A DNA stretch of 64,000 nucleotides from the NCBI GenBank assembly GCA_947184155.2, contig CAMXCT020002646.1, forward strand, positions 124,001 to 188,000. The letters run 5' to 3'. Below the pieces are notes generated by a model that made no database searches, was not told the DNA's origin, and saw nothing but the letters and a program-made list of their open reading frames with translations. Positions 46,932 to 56,514 of this stretch are shown piece by piece (position 1 is the first letter of the stretch; every line of letters begins with the position of its first letter). Made by a program: the position numbers and the translations under genes. The stretch comes from Cladocopium goreaui (lineage: Eukaryota; Sar; Dinophyceae; Suessiales; Symbiodiniaceae).

Positions 46932-47394
46932 TTGTGTTTTCATGATTTCAGAAGGTCATTGCCGCAGGCTTCGCCCGAACTGTGCTTCTGACGACCCGCT
47001 TTTTTTTGGGAAGAGCGGAGGACTTGAACCGACATTTGTCGTCGAGTCGTGGAAAACAACACTGCAGATTTTTCGGCGACCAAAAATTCAAACTGTATCT
47101 GAGTGCTGTGACTGCAAGTCATGATTTGGTTTCTGAGAAAAGATCAGTTGTACATAGTTGTACCAAGGCAGAAGGCCAGCACTTTGTTTCTTTCTATAAT
47201 GACATATGGGGCAGCGCAGCCAAATAATAATCTGGAAGTTATTCAACACCTTAAATGATAAAGCAATTCTGCGTTGGGTTCTTTGCACAGTTCGGCCCAC
47301 ACAAAGTCTTGCAGAGTGGCTTTCTCAAACAGGGGACCCCCTGTCACCATTGGCATTCCCATGAAACATCACCCATTTGATCCCATTTGGGACA

Positions 47395-47520
47395 CCATCT
47401 GGTTATTTAACATAGCCATGGAAAATGGCCCATAGAAATAGATGGTTTACCATTTATAGATGGTTTAGCTATTAAAAATTGTGGATCTTTCCATGGCTAT
47501 GTTAAATAACCATTTGGGAT
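47395..47520. repeat. Family-1-like element with variant ends
   Basis: The arms CCATCTGGTTATTTAACATA and GTTAAATAACCATTTGGGAT pair with few mismatches. The core AAATGGCCCATAGAAATAG is as in other copies. Confidence 0.75.
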
Positions 47521-47646
47521 AGTTGTGGGGTCCAGCAATTCCCATGACGGATCCATGGTGCTGGTATATTAATGCTAACATAAAGGGTTTTTTTGTTGAT
47601 GGGATCCATGTTACCATATATAGCAGCACCATGGATCCTATGGGAT

Positions 47647-47750
47647 TTACCCTCCGGTAAACTAACATAGCTATTGAAAATTGCCATTTATAGTGTTTTC
47701 CCATTAAAAATTGTGATTTTCCATAGTTATGTTAGTTTACCAGAGGGTAA
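47647..47750. repeat. Family-1 element
   Basis: TTACCCTCCGGTAAACTAAC and GTTAGTTTACCAGAGGGTAA bound 104 bp. It lies 41 bp from the exon at 47791-47868. Confidence 0.9.
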
Positions 47751-47790
47751 GAAGACCCGGCCGTGTCATTGAAAAATCGACCCTCGGTAC

Positions 47791-48516
47791 CCGGTGAAAA
47801 ACCGAAACCGTCGCCTGCCATCGCCTCTTGCGTTCGGCTTGCTGTTGCCGCCGCTTCCGCTGCTCTTCCTGAGGGCTTGGGCAAACCACTGTCATTATCT
47901 GGTTGGTGGTGCAATAGCCATCTTGAAAAATCTGCAAGTCAATGGGATGGATTATCCCATATATTATGGAAAATAAAAAATGTTTGAAACCACCAACCAG
48001 TTATACTGTTGATCGTATTATCCCACTTTATCCAGATGATATATATATATATATATTGAATCACCATTAAAAAAACATATCACACGTTGGATGCTTAAAT
48101 TGCCCACGTTTGTCAATTCCTTGACTTTCAACCACTTTGAGACCTTCTTAACTGTCACTGTTCATATCTGATCAGATATACCTATTCCTAGATGGAAATC
48201 CTCAGGATCTCATCATGTAAAAAGTGGTAAAACCACTCAATTTCCCCACTTTGAACCTCCCCATTGTTGTTTATCATCCCATTTCATCCCCATCAACTCC
48301 CCGTGACTGTGTGCAGGATAAGCCATGGTACACCCATTTTCCGATTTGACCCGCCCCGCCCTGTGGCTGCTCCTCCTTCTCCCTGCGCCGCAGCTCCGCG
48401 TGCCGCCGCTCCGCCGCGCGCTTGCCGCGCTGTTGGCGCCGCGCCGCCAGCGTCAGCGCCCGCTGCCACTGATGCAACAGGCCACGGAGACATGAGAAGC
48501 GACGACGCTGGCGCTC
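47791..48516 (-). CDS. Long minus gene: two W/R/Q-rich helical exons
   Basis: 48516 to about 48358 reads RRFSCLRGLLHQWQRALTLA and then ARRQQRGKRAAERRHAELRR. 47868-47791 (exactly 26 codons, GT donor) reads EEQRKRRQQQAERKRRWQAT and VSVFHR. The spacing of hydrophobic residues around Trp (LLHQWQRAL) recalls Sfi1/centrin-binding or IQ-like helices, but a single unit is weak evidence. The helices are long, basic coils. They join in phase 0 if the first exon ends at its GC donor (CCACAG|GGC region unsure). Confidence 0.5.
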
Positions 48517-48793
48517 CTGGGAGAATACAGAATACCTAAATAGGATGATAATGTGGATTCTTATGGGATTCATAGTGATTATTGTGGGATTATATATATA
48601 TATATATGTATTTTTATATATATATATATGGATTTTATGGTTATTATTTGGATGATAATATGGATGATAATCTGGATGATAATATGGATCAATAGTGATT
48701 TAATGAGACTATTATTGGAATATGATGAATATGATGGATATGATGGGAATAATGGGAATTGAATAGGGATTTCATGAAAATATCATGGGAATA

Positions 48794-48885
48794 TTGGATT
48801 GGTTTAAGGGAAAATCTACCGGAAACCTTGGTTTTTACCATTAAATATGGAAGGTTCCTGTAAACTGTCCCTTAAACCAATCCAA
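48794..48885. repeat. Perfect 18-bp terminal palindrome element
   Basis: TTGGATTGGTTTAAGGGA and its exact reverse complement bound 92 bp. It does not share the termini of families 1-3. Around it, 48.55-49.4 kb is AT-rich with GGATGATAAT repeats (48650-48690) and has no gene. Confidence 0.85.
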
Positions 48886-49548
48886 TGATAATGAGATTTC
48901 ATGGATTTCAAGTGGGTCTTAATGGGAGTTCAATTGGGTGCTCATTGGGTATTAGTATTGTTTTTTCTTACATATATCATATATCATATTATCTTCTGAG
49001 AAATGGTTTTGTACTCTGCCAATGCCTTCATGATGTTATTGTCCCTATCATACCGGTATCATGAAGCAAAATGAATGGATAGATGGTGCAATTAGCCCAA
49101 CATTGTCGAACATTTTGATTTCCATAGGATGTGTTTGCTGTTGATGTGTGGGGGATCTGAATGTGTTTCTTTTTTTGGTGAGTTAGCTTTTTATTTCCGA
49201 GGGACTTAATGGGAGTTCAATACATGTTCATTGGTGGCCGTGATGAATTTCAGAATAACTAGGCAAAATAAGGTGAGTCATTGAATGGATGTATATTGGA
49301 ATGGGGTACACCCAACCAAATATGGGAGTATCACCCATCAAACAGGATAAACATGTGGAGATGTTGAAGAGTACTATGACATATGACATGACTACACATG
49401 ACGATTATTGGAGCCCAGTTAGTTGATCATATTCAAAAAATGTCAAACTCCAAAGCTCACCCCGTATGGATTTCAACTTGCTTCCCTGGGCACTGCGACT
49501 GGACAGGATGCAACACATCACCATGCTAAACGTTTCTCATTGTTTCTC

Positions 49549-49713
49549 CTGTTGGTTCTTCACGCGTTTGGCATAGGAATTGCAGCGGAGGTCTTCCTTT
49601 GCCATGGCTTTCATTTCTCTTCTCTGCTGTGGTATTTCCTTCCGCGTGCCTTGGGTGCCTCTCAACTTCTGGCCATGTTGATCTTCTTGTCTCATTCGCC
49701 AATTTTCCCAGGC
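49549..49713 (-). CDS. Long minus gene: 55-codon charged exon
   Basis: The exon starts after AATCAAG and ends at CAACAG|GAGAAA (GA donor) with exactly 55 codons. It reads AWENWRMRQEDQHGQKLRGT and then MKAMAKEDLRCNSYAKRVKN. Strongly charged helix. The opposite strand is open but hydrophobic and low in plausibility. Confidence 0.5.
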
Positions 49714-50093
49714 CTTGATTTTTTTTGAAGGTTGCAGAAAGGAGCCAGGTGTTCAACCACATAATTATATATATATTATATATAAATAGAAATGGATAGA
49801 AATGGAGCGTATATTTGTCTACAGTGGACATCTATCTGACGACATTCCAAAAAAAATAAGAATTGATAAGAACCAAAGCAAACCAAAACCAGCCAACAAC
49901 AAGTCCAGCTGCGTGAAAACACCTCGCTCTGTATTCGGCATTTTCAGAGTGGACACGAAGCAGTTTGGTCATAAGAGTTTCTGCTCGAGCAAGATTGGTT
50001 TTCACGCACATGTCCTTAGATTTGTTTAACCACAACAAAAATAAAACATATATTGCCTATAGTCCCTAAGCAGTTGATTTCCCATTGGGAAAA

Positions 50094-50588
50094 TCAGCCA
50101 AAAAATCGACTAAATTCGACTAAGCAAATCATGGTGTCCCTGAAGATGTCAGTGAATTGTTTCCAGAGTGCAACACCATCTTTGTATTGCTCCTCACAGA
50201 GGGCATTGACACGATTGCGGCCGCCTTTTCGATTGAGGAGATTCAAGCTGCTCAACTGATCATGAGCTTCAACCAAGTGACCTCGATGCTCAGGGCTTCC
50301 ATGTTTCATGTCAGAATATGACACATCTTCACCACACAGGCCATCGAAACAAAAAAAATGGTATCTGGAAAATGATCTGTTCGCGTTTCCCAAAATGATC
50401 CCAGGAACAACTTCAGGGCGACATGGAACAACAGCATGTCGCATTTTCGCTGGCCAGATTTTCCATGACGGAAAATGTTTACCCGATATTGCATGCCAGT
50501 CGCTGAGATTTCGAAGGGCTGGCGACATCAGTTGCCTCCTTCCAAACCAAAATGTATTCCATAGGACGATGAAAAAGCGTACACCCAT
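50094..50588 (-). CDS. Long minus gene: exon within a 164-codon open frame
   Basis: The best part (about 50310-50137) reads SPEHRGHLVEAHDQLSSLNL, LNRKGGRNRVNALCEEQYKD and GVALWKQFTDIF. Upstream in the same frame is WPAKMRHAVVPCRPEVVPGI. The exact exon borders are unclear. The composition is typical of a soluble helical protein. No family was recognised. Confidence 0.45.
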   Translation of the reverse strand: MGVRFFIVLWNTFWFGRRQLMSPALRNLSDWHAISGKHFPSWKIWPAKMRHAVVPCRPEVVPGIILGNANRSFSRYHFFCFDGLCGEDVSYSDMKHGSPEHRGHLVEAHDQLSSLNLLNRKGGRNRVNALCEEQYKDGVALWKQFTDIFRDTMICLVEFSRFFG

Positions 50589-50929
50589 CCTCGACAGTTC
50601 TTGGTGCTGAGAGCATGGTTAGGATTGGAAGTTTCCAACTGTGGCGGAACTCGACAAATCAGCTGAAACTCAAAGCTTGTTCTATCGACGAAAGCATCTG
50701 CAATGGACTAGCTGACAAAAGAATGCGTGTGGGTCTTACTAATAGGCATTTGAAACATTTTGAACATGTTCAATAGCAAACTGGGCAGAGCGCCTGGAAG
50801 GTTTACAAACATTCAGGCATAGATTTCCAGGGGTAATTTGCACTGCCTCTTGAAAGTAATCGCAGAAAACCCATGAAAATTCCAACAACGGAGGTACAGT
50901 ATCAGTGATGCCTGCACTCAGGGCCAAGC

Positions 50930-51070
50930 CAGGCGGATGCTTTCGCCAAGAATCTCCTCTCTGCTCTTGCTATGCTCTCGACAAACTTCTTCAAAAGCCA
51001 CTTCAATTCGCTGCTGCAAATTACCAGATACTCCTCGTAGTACTCGCTCCTCCAGGCGGCGCTGATGTTT
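50930..51070 (-). CDS. Long minus gene: coiled-coil exon
   Basis: Starting after TTCATGCAG and ending at a GC donor (CGCCTG|GCTTGG), the frame reads KHQRRLEERVLRGVSGNLQQ and then RIEVAFEEVCREHSKSREEI. A stop follows shortly after in frame, which supports the donor. Coiled-coil character. Confidence 0.55.
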
Positions 51071-51789
51071 CTGCATGAACTGATCAGTCAGGCCGAAGGT
51101 GAGAATAACTCACCAAAGAAATACTGTTCTCACCCGATCCCACAATGCATATCTTCAATGTTTTCTTGGAGAACCCATTTGTGCGGCCCTCAGGCAAGAT
51201 TTGGGCAAATCTGCTTTCCATGTTTTAAATTTGTGTTTGGCTTGGTATGTTTCAGCTCGAAAACATGTAGTGGGTGAAATTTGTGTGCGCTGAGCAGGAA
51301 GCTCAAACTTCTAAAGCCAAGTGGTTCAAAAACTTGTTAAAAGTGGATCCAAACTGAGGACATGTATTGACACAATCATTCAGGGACATTTTTCCTGGGC
51401 TTTGCCGCTTGACACTCCTTGACAGCTGTCAGAATTACCACGTACTCCAAAGCTGTGGGCAAATCACAGGTTGTCGTTTGCATCCTGATGCATTGAAAGC
51501 TGGCAGTGGCATAGTAGTAGGTCATGCCATTCCTCAGATCCCAAGAAAACCATGTACGGCACAAGTCCTGACTTTTTGAAGTAACAACTCGCTTCATATA
51601 CATATATATATATTTATACATAATTATATTATATGTATATGTATAGTTATAATATATATATATATATATACATATTACATTAGCATGTCCAGGCATAATC
51701 TTTGCAAGCACAATAATTCAAGAGTGCCTGCTCATGTGGTAAACTGTTTCACTTTAGCATACGTTTGCCAAGTTTCTTGCCACAGAAGG

Positions 51790-51888
51790 AATGAATACAT
51801 CGATTCTGGGGGCCCTGGCGGCCCTGGCGACGTGTTGTTCGCTTCGTGGGAGCCGGCTGGTCTTCCAGGGCAAACTGATCTTCATCAC
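51790..51888 (-). CDS. Long minus gene: acidic/basic exon
   Basis: After TCCTCGAG the frame reads DEDQFALEDQPAPTKRTTRR and then QGRQGPQNRCI. A further weak exon (EWHDLLLCHCQLSMHQ) may lie near 51470-51530. Confidence 0.45.
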
Positions 51889-51978
51889 CTCGAGGAAAAT
51901 ACGATGAGTTCCTCTGAAAACAGATGTGAATGAAAATTGATGAAAATTGCAACTTTGAGGGTCTCCTTTAATTCTCTC

Positions 51979-52479
51979 TAATCCCTTCCTCCTAATACTA
52001 AACGTCCCCCTAATACTAAAAACAGGCATCCATCTCCAATTTCCGAAAATTTCAGTTTGGCCAATTTGACTTTTAATTGATCCCCTTTAAAAAACAATTT
52101 AAAAATCAACCTACCATTTGTGGGTTCTCCCCCCTAATACTAAAAACTAGTTCACCCCGGGGTGTTTAGTATTAGGGGGGCCTAGTCCCAATCCCTCACT
52201 CCAAGCTGCCTAGCTACTCTAGCAATTAGGGGTAAGCTTCTAACTGCCATTTTTGGCAATATTTTAATTGCGTTATATAAAGAAATTTAATTGATTTTGA
52301 GATCGGAAAAAATAGTTTTTAGTATTAAGGGTTTAATCCATTCCTCCATTCTAATGCATGAATAACTAATTAACATGACTTCGATTTGGTTCCCTAATAA
52401 TAAATACCCCCCTAATACTAAAAACTACCTGCCGTGTTTTGTATTAGGGGGGGGGTTTAGTATTAGGAGGAAGGGATTA
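51979..52479. repeat. Family-3 element, complete, 501 bp
   Basis: TAATCCCTTCCTCCTAATAC at 51979 and its reverse complement ending at 52479 are the termini (at least 25 bp each). Sub-terminal CCCCCTAATACTAAAAA motifs repeat in both senses. The conserved core (AAGCTT ... TTGATTTTGAGATCGGAAAA) lies in opposite orientation to the copies at 9.5 and 19.4 kb. TAA flanks are compatible with a short target duplication. No coding capacity. Confidence 0.9.
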
Positions 52480-52564
52480 ATTGTTTGCTGAACATCATAC
52501 AAGTCCCAGTTTCACATGTTTCACCACTTCACATCTTCTCCAAGTTGCTGGAATCATCATCCAC

Positions 52565-53803
52565 GGGGTTGGGCAACACGCCGTCCAAATTCCCCAGATC
52601 TTCTGCTTGCATGTCCTGCCTCTGCTGCTTGTGCTGCTGCTCTGTGTGTTGAACTGCTATTCCAGATGCGGACTCGTAGGATGTCCTGTTTTGGGAGCGG
52701 TGGAGAAACACTGAGAAATGTACGTACTATGGAAAATATGGCATTATGTAATAAATCAAAATCTAATTGCAATGATGGGTTATCATGGTGATTCACACAA
52801 TCACTGTGATTCGCACAATGATTGTCATGATCATGATCATGATCATGATCATCATCATCATCATCATTATTCAAAATCGCGAACACATGTACATAGTATA
52901 AATGCGCTTGCACAAGTTAAGTACCACGGGCAGTTCCAGGACTCCTAGCAGAGTTTTCCATGATCCACTTCTCTAGCAAAAGGCGCTGCTGCTGCGAAAA
53001 CATGTCTTGGATCACCTCGTAGCACGTGTCGAGAATGTCGGGATCCACAAGAAAGACCCAAAAGCGGAAGAGAGTTGTTTGTCTGAGGGTGGGCGGGCCG
53101 CCCCAAATCCCTGGTTGACTATATATCAAGTAAATGCCCCCTGTATTTCATGTATTTCAACGGCCATCACTTGAGGGCCCACGCCCCATTTTTCTCGAGT
53201 TTTTGGGGCACCATGGCACCTGCTGGCGACTCTCCCGCGACAGCTGTCCCAGAAGCTCCCAGATCCGTGAGACACGGCACGCCGGATGCCTGGGTCTGTG
53301 AAAGAATATGATTTCAGACCGAGGTCAACATGATCACCCCTATAGCTACCCTCCATCCTCGGCCTCATGGCTCCAGGATTTGGCTTCGCTCTGGCTTTGG
53401 CACTTTTGCTCTTCGCTGGCTTCGCTGGCGTCTGTCTCGCCTTCTTTTCCTTCACGTCCGAGCTCTTCGGTGCTTTTCTCTTGCCCTTAGAGGTCGCGAA
53501 AGATCATGGCTTTGCCCATGCGCGGAAGCCAACCACATGAGACAAATGCATGATACAGTATATCACATATGTATAATATGTACCATTATATCTTGATCTT
53601 GGATAATCTCGGCACATGGTAGAATCTGGACAGAAGATGGTACAGTACAATGCTGTCCGCTTAGAAACACGTCAGACAGGAAACAGGACACGAGTATAGA
53701 ATCAATTTCTCATTTCCAGGTGGTGATTGTGCACAAGATTGTGCACTTCGCGCACCAAGCATCGAGTTTCTGCACTTTGAAGCGTCCTGACAGTCCAAGG
53801 AGT
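52565..53803 (-). CDS. Long minus gene: five clean exons, unrecognised
   Basis: 53803 to about 53713: PWTVRTLQSAETRCLVREVH. 53485-53350: Lys/Ala/Pro-rich (KRKAPKSSDVKEKKARQTPA), GT donor. 53295-53220: VSRIWELLGQLSRESRQQ, GT donor. 53082 to about 52946: FRFWVFLVDPDILDTCYEVI, QDMFSQQQRLLLEKWIMENS. 52685-52565: VQHTEQQHKQQRQDMQAEDL, GT donor. All begin after an AG acceptor. The chain follows the J-domain exons on the same strand and may be the rest of that protein. If so this is a J-domain protein with a long helical, Gln/Lys-rich tail. No other domain was recognised. Confidence 0.5.
52826..52872. repeat. (CATGAT)n(CAT)n microsatellite
   Basis: Four CATGAT units are followed by about seven CAT units. 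The His- or Asp-rich frames across it are not genes. Confidence 0.95.
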
Positions 53804-54252
53804 CTGCAATTCTAGAGTTTTTGGAGCAGCTCTCCCACACCACTGAAGGAAGATGCCCTGTCAGTGCTGCAATACTCTCTCTTTTAACGTTTCCTCCATA
53901 AACATCACACTTTAGGGGGCGGAGACACTATTTTTGAACAATCAAAAGGTACTGCTTTGGTCCAAACAAAAAACACAGGTTTATCTCAAATAGCTCACCC
54001 CAACATCTGAAATCATCACTCTTCCGTTCTTTAACTGCCGCAAAGTGTGAGCAAGTGTGTGGGTATCCATGAAAATTCCAGGTGTTTGGAACCCATACAA
54101 GGCCCTGGTTCCAACAGCCCCTTTTTGTGCGGCAAAATTCCCATGTCATACCTTCAGTAAACTAACATCTGGAAAGTCCATGAAAATCCATGAAAACCAT
54201 CTGAATATATCTGAATCCACCTTGAAGGGGGATCATTTCGCAATGGGAAAAC

Positions 54253-55795
54253 CATGGAGTTTCTCCAACTCCGCGAAATCCGAGAATCGCTGTGGCTCTC
54301 CACGGAGCCAGGTATCATAACTTTGGCGCCGTTCGGTATGTGCCAATGTCTCAAAGGCCTTAAGGACGTATCAACTTTTGCCAGCGGCATAAATGACATG
54401 AATCCATATGAATCCAATGACTCAGCGTCTATCCATCTTGGTTTTGCTTAGGCCACTTGGTGGCTCATCCCACGAATCGTAAGTAGGTTATAACCCCAGT
54501 TATAAATGGGATAAGTAGGGTTAATCCACTTCAATCACTGGGGTTATAACCCACTTACGATTCGTGGGATGAGCCACCAAGCATGAACCCCCCAGAAAAA
54601 TCATGTTCCAAATAGACGTCCAGCAACGATGGATGGATTCACCAACGGGAAATACAGAAAATGATGGACTCAACGCATCCGAGAAGCTTGATAGACTTCG
54701 TGAAACGATTCCTGGCAGATTCAGCGAATGAAACATTGATGTGTGCAAATCTTCATCTTTAAACTTCCAAAAAGGATAAGCAAACACAATTTCCCAGTTG
54801 GCTTGGAAAATTATAAAGGCCATGGAACTATGATTGACTATAATGTTTCCACCACACATGAGCGCTGCAAATTGATCTTCAGAGTGAACTTGAGTGAAGA
54901 ATAATCGCTTGACACTGGTCTTATTCTTAGCGTAAGAGAAGATCGCAGTCTCTGTGCAATACGATTGTCACGTTTCACCACTTTGGTGTGGTCCCGCGTG
55001 CATTCTTCTTCTATTGGTAGCAACTGCAGCTGTGAATATTGTATCAACTGTTTTGACCATGAATGCACATAGTACCCTCTGGTAATCTAACATAACTATT
55101 GAACATCACAATTTTGAGTGGGTAAATCAACTATAAATGGCCATGTCCAAAAAAAATATGTCAGTTTACCAGAGGGTACCTGCCGGGTACAAACTTGAGT
55201 TTGCATCCAGACGTCCCAGTGCTCCTGCCTTGCTTCCACCTTTGTCTGGATGGACCTGCCAGCATTTTATCTCGGCTCTCAGGGTTGCTGGCAACACCCC
55301 GACTCAAAAGAGTCTTGAAGATCAACAAAAACTAGTCCACGTCTCAATTGGGCCCTACAAGCTATTCATCATGTACCCTCCAGCAATCGAAGCAACGTGA
55401 AGCAATGGAAAATGCCACTGGGCCGAGCCATTCAAAATATCCCCATCCCATCTCATGAAATACCAGTTGGATGAAAACGTTTTCCCAATCCTGTGGGTGA
55501 GTTCACAATCTCCAAAGAGCTAGGTAGTATAAGTCCCTATTTCATAACCAATCGACCATAATTTAGCAGCTATCATACAGTATCATATTCCCAGACTTCT
55601 GTTGGTTCAAAATATTTCATGGTTAAAGCGCCCTATTTCACAACCAACCAAGGTATAACTTTGATCTCTCACATTCCGCCATGCTCATCATGCTCATCTA
55701 ACCGTGGCCTCCAAGGCCCTTCGTCGGAAAGCGTGACGGATCTCATCCACGCTGGCCGATGGGGAGATGCAAAGCACATGGTAGAAGTTGGACAT
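54253..55795 (-). CDS. J-domain (DnaJ/Hsp40-type) protein, first four exons
   Basis: A J-domain recruits Hsp70 chaperones and stimulates their ATPase. Exon 1, 55795-55703 (exactly 31 codons, ATG start, GT donor), reads MSNFYHVLCISPSASVDEIR and HAFRRRALEAT. Exon 2, 55255 to about 55229, reads VHPDKGGSK (GC donor). Exon 3, 54711-54688 (8 codons), reads ESFHEVYQ (GC donor). Exon 4, 54358-54253, reads AFETLAHTERRQSYDTWLRG and then EPQRFSDFAELEKLHG (GT donor). Joined in phase 0 these give helix I to helix IV of a complete J-domain with an intact HPD motif. Exons 2 and 3 are microexons of about 27 and 24 nt. Introns hold a family-1 element (55073) and a 127-bp palindrome (54456). No Gly/Phe or zinc-finger region was seen, so this is class III-like. 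Downstream exons at 53.8 kb may continue it. Confidence 0.8.
54456..54582. repeat. 127-bp near-perfect palindrome
   Basis: Arms of about 42 bp starting CTTGGTGGCTCATCCCACGA pair with one mismatch with the arm ending ATGAGCCACCAAG. It lies in the intron between J-domain exons 3 and 4. It is distinct from families 1-3. Confidence 0.9.
55073..55178. repeat. Family-1 element in the J-domain gene
   Basis: TACCCTCTGGTAATCTAAC and GTCAGTTTACCAGAGGGTA bound 106 bp. The element sits in the intron after J-domain exon 2. Confidence 0.9.
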
Positions 55796-56514
55796 CGCCA
55801 CAGCCCAAACAGCCCATAACAGCTTCAGTCACCCTCCCTCCGGTCACGTAACATATGGAAAATCATGGAACAGCCAACATAGATGAATTTCCCAGCTACA
55901 AACTTCCACAGTGGATTTCCAATGGGATTTTCAGAGCCTCAGAGGATATCATCAATGTTGATGGTTTTGTTGGGAAATTTAAGGTTGAACCGGTACAAAT
56001 GTTGGATTCTAGCTGGTGAGCTTATATTATCTTATATTAAGAACTGTTTATACTTTGTTAATCTTTGTTATACAAACAAAACTTTGTCTGCAAGCGTTCG
56101 TTTGTCGAATTGCATTATGGCAAGCAACAGGTCCTGAGGGTCAAAGCCTTGAGCTGCTTGAGCTGAGTGCTCTGCAAAAGGTGATGTGTTTCTGCAGTCC
56201 GAATCGTATTGAATCGTATTGATCAATCCCGTTTCATAGGAAGTAAGTGTGACACCCAAGGAAACGACATGAAACAACTACGAGTATCATTTCTTGTTTT
56301 CTTCACTGTTCTGAGTGGCCTAGTCAAGTCTGTGCTGTCACAAGGACTTCAGTGATGCCATGCAATGCCCACATGAAGAAAACCTTCACGGAGGGTCATT
56401 GCAAATAGAACTTGACGACTCTGCAGGGAGCGTGCGATGACTTCATTGCATACATGATATGTCCAACGATGTCTGTACCAAGCCTATCCACACAAAAGCA
56501 AAATCGATTTTGGC

